From Marimicrobium sp913061115 (GTDB lineage: Bacteria > Pseudomonadota > Gammaproteobacteria > Pseudomonadales > Halieaceae): 64,000 bases of DNA. The notes under the pieces were generated by a model. The model did no database searches and was not told where the DNA came from. It worked only from the letters and a program-made list of their open reading frames with translations. The translations under genes were made by a program, and so were the position numbers. Below are positions 52,239 to 61,739 of this stretch, piece by piece (positions within the stretch are counted from its first letter, which is position 1; each line of letters starts with the position of its first letter). The stretch lies in NCBI RefSeq assembly GCF_047729875.1, contig NZ_CP159826.1, positions 2,480,001-2,544,000 of the forward strand, written 5' to 3'.

Positions 52239-54053
52239 ATGAGCAATGCCCAAAAAATATTACAATCTGTCTTTGGCTATGGATCTTTTCGAGAACCCCA
52301 AAGCGAAATCATTCAGACCCTCATCGAGGGTGGTGATGCCCTTGTATTAATGCCCACAGGTGGAGGTAAATCCCTCTGTTACCAGATCCCCGCTTTGGCC
52401 AGAGACGGATGTGGCATCGTTATCTCTCCCCTGATCGCCCTGATGCAAGATCAAGTCAGCGCCATGAGGCAACTTGGCGTTCGCGCGAGCTTCCTTAACT
52501 CTACGCTGGACGTCAGGGCAGCACGGGCAGTAGAAGAGGATCTACTGTCCGGCAATCTTGATCTACTGTATATCGCCCCGGAACGCCTCACTCAGGAACG
52601 CTGCCTCACTCTACTGCAGCAGGCTGATATAGCGTTATTTGCCATCGATGAAGCACATTGCGTCTCCCAATGGGGACATGATTTTCGCGCTGACTACCTG
52701 AAATTAAGCCTTTTACATCAACACTTCCCCAATATTCCACGGATAGCCCTTACCGCCACAGCGGACGCGCGCACACGCGCCGAAATTATTATGCGGCTGG
52801 ATCTGAGCAGGGCCAGACAGTTTATTGCCGGCTTTGATCGACCCAATATCCACTATCGTATCGCACTCAAAGACAACCCCCGATCGCAATTGCTGCGTTT
52901 TTTACAGGATGGGCATCAACATCACGCCGGGATCGTGTATTGTATGTCTCGCAAAAAAACAGAAGAAATCGCGCTTTGGTTGCAAGACCAAGGGTTTAAC
53001 GCCTTGCCCTACCATGCAGGTCTACCCTCTGATACTCGAGCTGACCACCAGACGCGTTTCCTGCGCGAAGATAGCATTATCATCGTTGCCACCATCGCCT
53101 TTGGCATGGGGATAGACAAGCCTGATGTGCGCTTCGTCGCACACATGGATATGCCCAAGACGGTTGAATCCTATTATCAGGAGACAGGTCGCGCTGGCCG
53201 GGATGGCGAACCCTCTGACGCATGGATGATTTACGGGCTGCAGGACGTGATTAAACTGCGACAAATGATGGCCTCCTCCGAGGGTAGTGAAGAACACAAA
53301 CGGGCAGAGCAACACCGTTTGAATGCCATGCTCGGCCTGTGCGAAATCACCACCTGCCGGCGTGAGGCCCTACTAAACTATTTTGGCGAACCCCAGCCCA
53401 AGCCGTGCGGTAACTGCGACACTTGCCTTGAACCGATCGACACCTGGGATGGCACCGATGCGGCCCGCAAGGCACTTAGCGCTGTTTATCGCACCGGACA
53501 GCGCTTCGGAGTCAATCACCTGATCGATGTATTGCGCGGGGCAGAGAATGCAAAAGTATTGCAGTTTGATCACCACCATCTACCCATCCATGGCGTTGGG
53601 ACGGCACTGAACAACAAGCAGTGGCGCTCGGTGTTCAGACAACTCGTAGGCCGGGGATACTTGAACGTCGACATGGAGCGTTTCGGCGCACTGCGCCTGG
53701 AGGAGAAATGTCGTCCATTATTACGCGGCGAAGAGGCAATAATGTTGCGCCGCGAAACCACCACTAAAACCGCGCGACAGCAAACCAAAACGGCACTGCC
53801 CAGTGATATCGATATTACACTATGGGAAGCACTGCGAGAATGCAGACGCGAATTGGCAGAGGAGCAAGGTGTTCCCCCCTACGTTATTTTTCACGATCGC
53901 AGCTTGAAAGAAATGTGTAGCGCCCTCCCCCGCAATCCAACGCAGTTCGGACAGATTCCAGGTGTTGGCGAGCGCAAGCTAAAAAAATATGGGGAGGCCT
54001 TTTTGCAGGTCATTGAGAGACATTTTCAACATACCTTTGGTGCGGCAGGCTGA
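52239..54053 (+). CDS. recQ: ATP-dependent DNA helicase RecQ
   Basis: 3'-5' helicase for recombination and replication repair. 604 residues from MSNAQKILQSVFGYGSFREP; an upstream reading to 52197 is not family-like. Walker A PTGGGKSLCYQIP, DEAHCVSQWGHDFR, motif VI QETGRAGRDGEPS, a zinc site (CEITTCRREALLNYFG and CGNCDTC), a winged helix and a C-terminal HRDC domain (about 525-600). Confidence 0.97.
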   Translation: MSNAQKILQSVFGYGSFREPQSEIIQTLIEGGDALVLMPTGGGKSLCYQIPALARDGCGIVISPLIALMQDQVSAMRQLGVRASFLNSTLDVRAARAVEEDLLSGNLDLLYIAPERLTQERCLTLLQQADIALFAIDEAHCVSQWGHDFRADYLKLSLLHQHFPNIPRIALTATADARTRAEIIMRLDLSRARQFIAGFDRPNIHYRIALKDNPRSQLLRFLQDGHQHHAGIVYCMSRKKTEEIALWLQDQGFNALPYHAGLPSDTRADHQTRFLREDSIIIVATIAFGMGIDKPDVRFVAHMDMPKTVESYYQETGRAGRDGEPSDAWMIYGLQDVIKLRQMMASSEGSEEHKRAEQHRLNAMLGLCEITTCRREALLNYFGEPQPKPCGNCDTCLEPIDTWDGTDAARKALSAVYRTGQRFGVNHLIDVLRGAENAKVLQFDHHHLPIHGVGTALNNKQWRSVFRQLVGRGYLNVDMERFGALRLEEKCRPLLRGEEAIMLRRETTTKTARQQTKTALPSDIDITLWEALRECRRELAEEQGVPPYVIFHDRSLKEMCSALPRNPTQFGQIPGVGERKLKKYGEAFLQVIERHFQHTFGAAG

Positions 54054-54144
54054 CTGTAAAGCCACCATTAAAAATTCGCGTCAAATTGACCAACGCTGTC
54101 TAATCGGGTAATTTCAACGCCTAATTCTCAGCGAGGTCATCAGT

Positions 54145-55329
54145 GTGAGCAAAAAAATACCCCGATCCAATAATGATGATTACAGCCTCGAGATCATAGG
54201 CGAGCGTCAGGCCTTCATCGAAGAGAATACACCCGCCAAACTCGAGCACACAAAGCAATTTTCGTTCGATCCTGCTGAGATGGCGGGAAATATCGAAAAT
54301 ATTTTTGGGGTGGCCCAAATTCCCATCGGTCTAGCAGGCCCATTGCTGGTCAATGGTGAACATGCCAAAGGCGAGTTTTACGTCCCCATGGCCACTGTAG
54401 AAGGCACAATGCTAGCCAGCTACAACCGGGGCATGCGCGTTATCAGGGAAAGCGGTGGCGTCATCACCACCGTATCGGGCGAGGCCATGCAACGAGCACC
54501 TGTCTTTGTTTTCCCCAGCGCGAGGGAAGCGCGCGACTTCGGACTCTGGCTGGATGAACACTTTGAACACATCAAGGCAAAAGCAGAATCAACCACCTCG
54601 GTGGGCAAACTGAATGAGATCGAGCACTACCACGCCCATAATATGGTCTTTACACGCTTTGATTACAGCACAGGAGACGCTGCAGGACAGAATATGACTA
54701 GCAAGGCCACATTCGCTGCCTGTGAGTGGATCAACAAAGAGTTCAAAGCATTATCCCACTACCTGCTGTCGGGAAACTTCGATACGGAAAAGAAAACGTC
54801 TTCCGTCAATATGCTAAAGGGACGCGGCAGAAGAGTCACCGCGGAGATCACCATCCCCGCCGACGTGATGAAAAAAAACCTGCGCATTTCGCCGCAGCAA
54901 ATGCACTATGGCCAAGGCATTAGCAACCTGAGTGCTTTTTTGACCAACTCGTCCAACAACGCTGCCCACCCTGCCAACGGCCTCGCTGCTCTCTACCTTG
55001 CGACCGGACAGGACGTTGCCAATATCGGCGAGTCCAACCAATGCTCTACCTATAACAAGGTCACTCGTGATGGAGACTATTATTTTTCCATTACGCTTCC
55101 CGCTTTGATTCTTGCCACCTACGGGGGCGGCACTGCACTGCCCACTCAACGCGAATGCCTGCAGATAATGGATTGTTTTGGCCCAGGTAGGGCTCTAAAA
55201 TTGGCAGAAATCGCCGCCGGACTGGTGTTGGCGGGGGAAATTTCACTGAGCGCTGCGGCTAAGATTGACAAGGAAACTCGCACCAACGAATGGGTTGACG
55301 CACATGAAAAACTGGGACGAAACCGCTAG
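54145..55329 (+). CDS. Hydroxymethylglutaryl-CoA reductase, class I-like
   Basis: 394 residues from a GTG with GAGG 8-9 bases upstream. Motifs: ENIFGVAQIPIGLAGPL, the catalytic Glu in VEGTMLASYNRG, GDAAGQNMTSKATF, the Asp in ATGQDVANIGES, GGGTALPTQRECLQ and the C-terminal catalytic His in DAHEKLGR. The GxNM and final His pattern resembles class I/archaeal enzymes, not Pseudomonas mevalonii. No other mevalonate gene is in the window, so direction and pathway are open. Confidence 0.88.
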   Translation: MSKKIPRSNNDDYSLEIIGERQAFIEENTPAKLEHTKQFSFDPAEMAGNIENIFGVAQIPIGLAGPLLVNGEHAKGEFYVPMATVEGTMLASYNRGMRVIRESGGVITTVSGEAMQRAPVFVFPSAREARDFGLWLDEHFEHIKAKAESTTSVGKLNEIEHYHAHNMVFTRFDYSTGDAAGQNMTSKATFAACEWINKEFKALSHYLLSGNFDTEKKTSSVNMLKGRGRRVTAEITIPADVMKKNLRISPQQMHYGQGISNLSAFLTNSSNNAAHPANGLAALYLATGQDVANIGESNQCSTYNKVTRDGDYYFSITLPALILATYGGGTALPTQRECLQIMDCFGPGRALKLAEIAAGLVLAGEISLSAAAKIDKETRTNEWVDAHEKLGRNR

Positions 55330-55368
55330 TAATTGCGAATCGCTACCCAATATGCATCCTGTCGCACT

Positions 55369-55794
55369 ATGAACCTGAAAATATCGAACCAGGTTAGCAT
55401 TCCACTGGCGGACATTCAGTTTCAGGCTATACGTGCGCAAGGTGCAGGGGGACAGAATGTCAACAAAGTCTCCTCGGCCGTTCACCTTCGATTCGATATC
55501 GGAGCATCGTCATTGCCAGAAACGTACAAAGAAAGCCTGAAAAAAATCAATGACCGGCGCATTACCAGCGATGGCATCATTATCATCAAGGCTCAGCGCT
55601 TTCGCAGTCAGGAAAAAAATCGTGGCGATGCGCTAGACCGTTTAGGTGCGTTAATAAGAGCCGCCAGTGTGACACGTCAACGACGTAAACCCACCAAGCC
55701 CACTCGCAGTAGTCAGAGAAAGCGAGTGGACAGTAAAACAAAACGCGGTCAACTCAAATCCCGACGCGGCCGAGTTGACTCTGCCAACCTCTAA
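55369..55794 (+). CDS. arfB: Alternative ribosome-rescue factor B (peptidyl-tRNA hydrolase)
   Basis: 141 residues from MNLKISNQVSIPLADIQFQA. The GGQ motif is in AQGAGGQNVNKVSSAVHLRF, and the C-terminal tail is very basic (RKPTKPTRSSQRKR), the part that enters the mRNA channel. It frees ribosomes stalled at mRNA ends. 40 bp after the HMG-CoA reductase gene. Confidence 0.93.
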   Translation: MNLKISNQVSIPLADIQFQAIRAQGAGGQNVNKVSSAVHLRFDIGASSLPETYKESLKKINDRRITSDGIIIIKAQRFRSQEKNRGDALDRLGALIRAASVTRQRRKPTKPTRSSQRKRVDSKTKRGQLKSRRGRVDSANL

Positions 55795-55830
55795 GCTAAC
55801 CTCTACGCTAACGACCATCGGAGTTCAGTT

Positions 55831-56262
55831 ATGCATAACATCAGTGATTCTAACAAAATAATCGTCACGCAATTTTTTGACGCATTGAACCGTGGGGACG
55901 TTGCGTTCATCGTTGATGCTTATGCCGCCGACGGCTGCGTCCAAACTATGGGCAACACGCTGATATCCGGCGTTTTTTCGCGTGACCAGGTTGCGGCTTC
56001 GGCAGGCGGAATTTTTGACGTATTCCCCAACGGACTCACATTTACTATTTTGAATATGGTCGGCGAAGGTGACAAGGTCGCTGTCGAGGCGACCAGTGTG
56101 GGAGAACATATTTCCGGGCAGACCTACAGCAATGAATACCATTTCCTGTTTGAATTTCAATCAGGTAAATTAATCAGACTAAAGGAATATATGGACACCG
56201 AGCGAGTCACAGATGTCCTGTGCGGTGGGCAGCGCCCGCTGAGCGAGCGACAAAAAGTGTAA
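55831..56262 (+). CDS. SnoaL/NTF2-like protein
   Basis: 143 residues forming one NTF2 cone: IVTQFFDALNRGDVAFIVDA, the central strand region FTILNMVGEGDKVAVEATSV and the final YHFLFEFQSGKLIRLKEYMD. The fold serves isomerases, cyclases and small-ligand binders; substrate is unknown. 38 bp upstream of a DUF1214 gene, probably one operon. Confidence 0.8.
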   Translation: MHNISDSNKIIVTQFFDALNRGDVAFIVDAYAADGCVQTMGNTLISGVFSRDQVAASAGGIFDVFPNGLTFTILNMVGEGDKVAVEATSVGEHISGQTYSNEYHFLFEFQSGKLIRLKEYMDTERVTDVLCGGQRPLSERQKV

Positions 56263-56300
56263 CCACTGATATCCAGCCATCCGTCACCAGGAGACAACCT

Positions 56301-57518
56301 ATGCAACGTCGCGAATTATTGAAGGGAGTCGCCCTGAGCGGCCTGATCGGAGGAATCCTTGCGCCAACAGTGGCCGCCGTAGCTCAGGGGAAGCCCGACA
56401 GCGCTGCTGCGAAAGCGTTGGCAGAACTGCAACAGGCGCTGGACAACCTCGAAATCGCATTCACAAGCCCCGAATGGAAGTTGCGTACGCCGCAAGATTT
56501 CGCCGAGGCGCACCGTGTCATGCTCCACGTCCTCATGCACGCGCTGCAGGCCTGGCTCGAAGCGGATCCTGCCAGACCGTTCTTTACCCCTTTTATCAAT
56601 CAGCACAAGAAGATGCTGGGAGACAACCCGGATGCAAGGTATTACTCAGCGGTTATTGATGACCAGCACAGCTACCGCATTACAGGCAATCTCGCCGGCG
56701 CCACCTACACCAGCTTCACCATAGAGTTAGCGGCCGATAGCGGCAGTGACGGCATTGGGTCCACCCTCAATGATACCCAGTTCAAGGCGGACGAAAATGG
56801 CGATTACGACATTATTCTTAGCGCAGAAAAAGCCGAGGGCAACTGGATGCCGATGGCTAAGGGGGCCGCCAGCATTACCACACGGCATTATTATGAGCGT
56901 GAGCACTGCATCAACAACGATCGCTTACACCACATTCCGGTCGATATTCGCAATCTTGAGTCAGTAGCACCTCGACAGTCACCGAATGATGCCGAGATCG
57001 CCGCAGGCATCCAGCGCGTCACCACGTTTGTGAGCGGCAACGTGATTACAATGAACAATGAAAACAGTCCATCGTGGGTATCAAGAGTACCCAATCAGTT
57101 TATGCCACCGAAAAAAGACGACTCCCACGACTCCATCACCTATGCTGCCCGCGACAACGTGTACAGCATGGCGCCGTTTGTACTCGGCCCGGATCAGGCA
57201 CTGCTGATCCGAGGCCGCTTTCCAAAGTGCCGATTTGCCAATGTGGTGTTATTCAATCGATTCCTGCAGACCCTGAACTACGAGGAACGCAGTATCTCAC
57301 TGAATAGAACGCAAACTGTGCCCAACGAGGACGGCAGCTTCGAAATGATCGTGGCACACCGAGACCCGGGACGCCCTAACTGGTTGGACACCGAAGGGCG
57401 ACCCTACGGCATCATGTTCTGGCGCTTTCAATTACCCGAAGGGGATATTCCAGCGCTGGAAACCGAGGTCATTACGTTGTCATCGGGCTCTGGCAAAAAC
57501 GGACAAGCCTCTGCATAA
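56301..57518 (+). CDS. Exported DUF1214-type protein with Tat-like signal
   Basis: 405 residues from MQRRELLKGVALSGLIGGIL, with AGGAG 9 bases upstream; the frame is open further but overlaps the preceding gene. The RR-x-LLKG start is Tat-like, cut near AAVAQG. The C-terminal half (SMAPFVLGPDQALLIRGRFP, PNEDGSFEMIVAHRDPG, YGIMFWRFQLPEG) resembles DUF1214. Function unknown. The 3' end overlaps the convergent ThuA-like gene by 91 bp. Confidence 0.75.
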   Translation: MQRRELLKGVALSGLIGGILAPTVAAVAQGKPDSAAAKALAELQQALDNLEIAFTSPEWKLRTPQDFAEAHRVMLHVLMHALQAWLEADPARPFFTPFINQHKKMLGDNPDARYYSAVIDDQHSYRITGNLAGATYTSFTIELAADSGSDGIGSTLNDTQFKADENGDYDIILSAEKAEGNWMPMAKGAASITTRHYYEREHCINNDRLHHIPVDIRNLESVAPRQSPNDAEIAAGIQRVTTFVSGNVITMNNENSPSWVSRVPNQFMPPKKDDSHDSITYAARDNVYSMAPFVLGPDQALLIRGRFPKCRFANVVLFNRFLQTLNYEERSISLNRTQTVPNEDGSFEMIVAHRDPGRPNWLDTEGRPYGIMFWRFQLPEGDIPALETEVITLSSGSGKNGQASA

Positions 57519-58381
57519 ATTAGCCAGCTCAAGGCATTAAGGATCAACTGCCGAAAAACGGGCTGCTCAAAGGATTCTGCTTTGTGCCCCATGGCGGCAT
57601 AAACACTGCGCCCATCGCCCACGCAGTTAGCCCACACAACCGGATGATCGCCCATTCGCAGGTCTCGCTCATAATCCATAAACTTCTGCACCGGGCTATA
57701 GGAGGCTTCGTCTAAAGAGGCTAAAACAGTAAAGCCTTCTACTCGCGGGCTTTGTTCCCACGAGTACCACTCCTCTTCGTGCTGCCAGGTATCAGGCATG
57801 TCTAATAGCACCGGGTGTGCCTGATTCTCCATGACAACAGTGGCGCTCTGGAATTGAGGGCCCATGATATGGGCAGTAAAGGTCGCTCCGATCAGGTTGT
57901 CTGTGTACCACTGCCACTCGGAATGTGAATCATCACCCGCTGAGTGAATCCCCAGCCATCCGCCACCCGCTTGGAGCCATGACTGAAACTCACCCTCCTG
58001 TTCGTCACTGAGCACATCTCCAGAAGCATTTAGAAAAACTACCACGTCAAAACGGGCCAGATCGTTTTCATTGAACACGGCACCGTTTTCCGTATGGAAC
58101 ATCCCCCACTGCTGAGCTCCCGTTATGGTCTGCAGCGCCTTTACGCCTCCGGCAATACCCTCTGTGTGGCGAAAGCTGTTGGTCTTGCTGAACACCAGAA
58201 CAGCAGGAGACACCATATCTGACGGAATAACGGGCGCCACAATATCGTGATGATGTGATGGAAAAACCAGATTCCAGGCGCCTACCTGCCAGACCACTAC
58301 CAAAGACACGCCAACAAGCACCAGCCCGAGCAGCAACACCATTCTCAAAAATCTAGTCAGCAAACTTCTACGTTTGGCCAT
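57428..58381 (-). CDS. ThuA-like domain protein, membrane-anchored
   Basis: 317 residues: an N-terminal membrane anchor (about 10-32) and a ThuA/GATase-like domain with VLVFSKTNSFRHTEGI, DVVVFLNASGDVLSDEQ, GGGWLGIHSAGDD and HPVVWANCVGDGRSVYAAMG. Such domains occur in sugar-utilisation and many uncharacterised secreted proteins; no reaction can be assigned. Its 3' end overlaps the DUF1214 gene. Confidence 0.85.
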   Translation of the reverse strand: MAKRRSLLTRFLRMVLLLGLVLVGVSLVVVWQVGAWNLVFPSHHHDIVAPVIPSDMVSPAVLVFSKTNSFRHTEGIAGGVKALQTITGAQQWGMFHTENGAVFNENDLARFDVVVFLNASGDVLSDEQEGEFQSWLQAGGGWLGIHSAGDDSHSEWQWYTDNLIGATFTAHIMGPQFQSATVVMENQAHPVLLDMPDTWQHEEEWYSWEQSPRVEGFTVLASLDEASYSPVQKFMDYERDLRMGDHPVVWANCVGDGRSVYAAMGHKAESFEQPVFRQLILNALSWLIYAEACPFLPEPDDNVMTSVSSAGISPSGN

Positions 58382-58465
58382 TTTTTTCTACGCCTCTGGA
58401 TGACTCGTCTGATCAAACTATGCCAACAAAACTAGCTTATCGTGCGTTGATTGAGCTACTTATGA

Positions 58466-59593
58466 TTATTTTGTACCGTCAAACCAGTCGTCGAAGCCCA
58501 GTACTGTCGACGGCCCTAAATGCATCTGCTCCAGCACACCATGACCCACCTTATCACCACACGTTGCCTTTACGATCTGCTGGATATGCAGATTCTCCAG
58601 CGCCAGCGGATCTAGATCACTGTCCTTCCAACTTTCGCCTGCTATGGCCAGCTCGCCCTGCCACTTACCGTGACCCCACTGAGAATGCTGATAACCCAGG
58701 CCTTTCATGCGATGCACCAGCACCGGCTCCAAATGCACTTCCATACTTTCACCGGATCGGTCGTGCATGGTAATGGTCGCTGAGCGGGCGCGCCGCGTAC
58801 CCGGAATCATATTGAGCTGGTGCTCTACCTTACCTTGCCATACGCGAGCCTGAGGGTCGATGGTGCCTGGAATCGCGTCCATACTGGAGTAGTGTGGCAA
58901 AAATGCTTGGTCCGTGTGCCACTGGTAGCCGTTGCCGTCTTCAAACCAACCCGCAAGGCTGCACTCGTTCTCCCAGTGAATCGGCATCCAGCAAAAATGC
59001 ACGGCCTGATACTCAGCCAAGGGTGCGCCGCCGGTATAGGCATCTCCCACGGGGCGAATGCCCCAGGAGCGATCCTTCAAACCGAAGGTCGTGCGCCCAT
59101 CAACCTTCAACTCTTTACCGTCGTAGCGAATCCAGCCTGACCAGAAGCCAAACTGATCGAGACGAGTCGCGTCCATCACGATATGTCGCTCGTTGCGCAG
59201 CGTCTGACGCCCCTCTTCTATACAAGCGGTGCGGGGGGTAAACAGCAGGTCGCACTCTATACCCGTTTCATTGGCCTCTATCAGGATTCGATGACGTCCC
59301 ATCGGCTCCAGTATCTGTAACGCAAAGGGACCTACCGTGGTGTCAGTAGGTTCCTGGGGGGCTCTGCGCGAGCCGTGAAAGGCGTACTGGTGTCCGTCTA
59401 TAGCCAAACTCAAACTACAATCGAGGATGCCGAGGTTAGCGTAGCGGCACATCCCCACACCGAAATAAAAGCTGCCGTCCTGAGCATGCCCGTTATACCA
59501 GTAACGATCATAGAAAAAACGATCACTTGAGGCGGTATGAAAGACAGGCTCTGCGGTCTGGTGAATTGGGTAATCATCAAATTTGGATAGCAT
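58466..59593 (-). CDS. DUF7064-like protein of unknown function
   Basis: 375 residues from MLSKFDDYPIHQTAEPVFHT. Tryptophan-, aspartate- and histidine-rich, with SFYFGVGMCRYANLGI, DRSWGIRPVGD and HWENECSLAGWFEDG. The pattern resembles a family (DUF7064/7065-like) often seen near lipid or steroid catabolism genes in marine bacteria; my recall of this is not firm. The 270-bp gap to the esterase gene holds no recognised gene. Confidence 0.65.
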   Translation of the reverse strand: MLSKFDDYPIHQTAEPVFHTASSDRFFYDRYWYNGHAQDGSFYFGVGMCRYANLGILDCSLSLAIDGHQYAFHGSRRAPQEPTDTTVGPFALQILEPMGRHRILIEANETGIECDLLFTPRTACIEEGRQTLRNERHIVMDATRLDQFGFWSGWIRYDGKELKVDGRTTFGLKDRSWGIRPVGDAYTGGAPLAEYQAVHFCWMPIHWENECSLAGWFEDGNGYQWHTDQAFLPHYSSMDAIPGTIDPQARVWQGKVEHQLNMIPGTRRARSATITMHDRSGESMEVHLEPVLVHRMKGLGYQHSQWGHGKWQGELAIAGESWKDSDLDPLALENLHIQQIVKATCGDKVGHGVLEQMHLGPSTVLGFDDWFDGTK

Positions 59594-59863
59594 AGTAATA
59601 GACGTCCATAGCATTATTTTGCCCAGCATGGACCACATCGGCGCTATCGACAAGTTGAGATCAAAATCCCAGTAAGCATGTATAATAAATCAAACTCGAC
59701 GCCCGATTGAAAGCAACCTTCTGGCCTAACAGATTAGCTACAACCGCCAATAACGGCTTGGTTACAAAAAACGACTGCTGCAAAGTAGCCTATTTTGATA
59801 CGACACGATCGTTTGACGGTATTTCTTCTCAAGAAAATATCAACAACATAGAAAATAGACACT

Positions 59864-60808
59864 ATGAATAAAAAATACGACATCCATCCCGACTTCGAAA
59901 AATTTCCCGTGGTGACCTTAACTTTCAACGCAGTGCTACTGTGGTTAATTAACACGGCCATGAAAGCGCAGTGTTTCTTTGCGAGGCGCTCACTCAAGCT
60001 GACGGTCGCGCATCACATCATCACAAGAGCCGATGGTAGTCGTCTGAAGATTTTCACCATGACACCTCATAACCTGGCGGCACGGGTTCCTGCCCCTGCC
60101 CTCGTTTATTACCATGGTGGCGGCTTCGGAATCACCTATGCAAGCCTCCACCTACAAAGCTGCGAACGCTATGCCAATGAAACGGGATGCATCGTACTCT
60201 TTGTCCCTTATCGACTGGCACCCAAACATCCATTCCCCGGTGGCTTCGACGATTGTTACGCTAGCCTAGAATGGGTCATCACAAAGGCTGGAAGTTTAGG
60301 CATTGACGCTAATCGCATCGCCGTCGGAGGCGATAGTGCCGGCGGCGCGCTAGCAGCAGGCGTGGCACAAAAATCCCGGGACGAAAAGCTCATCAAACTC
60401 TGCGCACAGCTACTGATTTATCCGGTACTGGATAACACTTGCTCAACGCCGTCTGCAACCGAGTTTGTCGACGTGCCGGTGTGGAATGCCCGCTCCAACA
60501 GACACATGTGGGATATGTATCTGAGCCGCTACCGAGAAACAGCTATCCCTGCCTATGCGGCCCCCGGCCATGGGCAATTGCACCACCTGCCAATGACCTA
60601 TGTGGAAACGGCTGAATTTGACCCGCTCAGAGATGAGGGTCTAAGCTATATTGCGGCCCTGCAGCAGCAAGGCATTGAGGTTTTCATCAACGAAACCAAA
60701 CAAACAGTGCATGGTTATGATGCCATGGCGAAGAGTGAGATTTCAAAACGCTCAATGCTGGCGAGAATTGCTTTCCTCAATCAGGCATTTGCGCCATCCG
60801 ATGATTAA
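59864..60808 (+). CDS. Alpha/beta hydrolase, hormone-sensitive-lipase family
   Basis: 314 residues. Oxyanion-hole motif YYHGGGFGI, nucleophile Ser in VGGDSAGGALAAG, acid Asp in ETAEFDPLRDEG and His in QTVHGYDAM give the complete HSL (family IV) triad. A hydrophobic segment (VTLTFNAVLLWLINTAM) near residue 20 suggests membrane association. Probably an esterase on short or medium acyl esters; divergent from the DUF7064-like gene. Confidence 0.9.
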   Translation: MNKKYDIHPDFEKFPVVTLTFNAVLLWLINTAMKAQCFFARRSLKLTVAHHIITRADGSRLKIFTMTPHNLAARVPAPALVYYHGGGFGITYASLHLQSCERYANETGCIVLFVPYRLAPKHPFPGGFDDCYASLEWVITKAGSLGIDANRIAVGGDSAGGALAAGVAQKSRDEKLIKLCAQLLIYPVLDNTCSTPSATEFVDVPVWNARSNRHMWDMYLSRYRETAIPAYAAPGHGQLHHLPMTYVETAEFDPLRDEGLSYIAALQQQGIEVFINETKQTVHGYDAMAKSEISKRSMLARIAFLNQAFAPSDD

Positions 60809-60966
60809 ATGACGCTATGACTACTTTAGGTAAGCACTGAACTAATTAAAAAAACACTGCATATCGACACTATCGCATTGAATTAATTAACATTTATTAT
60901 ACACTGTGGCGTGGTTAATTTTGATTAGGCAACTTGAATGCAGACTTTGTGACCAAGATAATCATC

Positions 60967-61647
60967 ATGCGCTTATTGCCGGCTCTGGCGTTCGGCTTGC
61001 TTGCCACTATGCAGGCAAGGGCTGATGACTCTGCCCTGGTAAGCGGCCTCGCCCCAACACTGAACCCTGCCGTAATAGCAGAAGCCGTTGCCGCTATGAA
61101 ATGCGCGCAGAATAATGGTGTTGGACAATCGGCCAGCCGCCTGGCTATTATCGACTACACTATCCCCTCTCAGCAGCAGCGTCTGTGGGTAATTGATTTG
61201 AACAATCGGACATTATTATTCAAGGAGCATGTTGCGCATGGTCAGGGTTCTGGCGGTGACATTCCCAACGCATTTTCAGATCGTGAGGGCAGCCATCAAA
61301 CCAGCTTAGGTTTATTTCTGACACAGACAACCTATCAAGGCGGCAATGGCTATTCACTGAGACTGCAGGGGTTAAGTAAAGGCTTCAATGAGTCCGCGTT
61401 GCAACGCTTTATCGTTATGCATGGGGCGCCCTATGTGGATCCCGTCGCGGCAAAAGTACAAGGTCTTCTGGGGCGCTCATGGGGTTGCCCTGCAGTACGG
61501 GCCGAGATTGCCGAATCCATGATTGACACGCTAAAATTAGGCCAGTTTATTTATGCCTACGGGCCAGGCACCAACCAACTCTTGACCTGCAAAAAAGAAA
61601 ACCTGTCGTTAGCGCATAATGCAACATTACGTTTTGCGAGCATGTGA
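60967..61647 (+). CDS. Periplasmic L,D-transpeptidase-like protein
   Basis: 226 residues from MRLLPALAFGLLATMQARAD, a signal peptide; a TTG reading from 60934 is less likely. The YkuD-type catalytic pattern is His in FIVMHGAPYVDP and Cys in GRSWGCPAVR, as in the murein L,D-transpeptidase catalytic family (YkuD_2). It may remodel peptidoglycan crosslinks. Upstream 60809-60966 is AT-rich, promoter-like. Confidence 0.85.
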   Translation: MRLLPALAFGLLATMQARADDSALVSGLAPTLNPAVIAEAVAAMKCAQNNGVGQSASRLAIIDYTIPSQQQRLWVIDLNNRTLLFKEHVAHGQGSGGDIPNAFSDREGSHQTSLGLFLTQTTYQGGNGYSLRLQGLSKGFNESALQRFIVMHGAPYVDPVAAKVQGLLGRSWGCPAVRAEIAESMIDTLKLGQFIYAYGPGTNQLLTCKKENLSLAHNATLRFASM

Positions 61648-61739
61648 CTCAGATGCGCAAGGAATGAGCATGGTAGACGCACAACGAATTCAAAGGGTTT
61701 TGTGAATCCTACAACTGTATTTTTTAAGGAGCATATATT

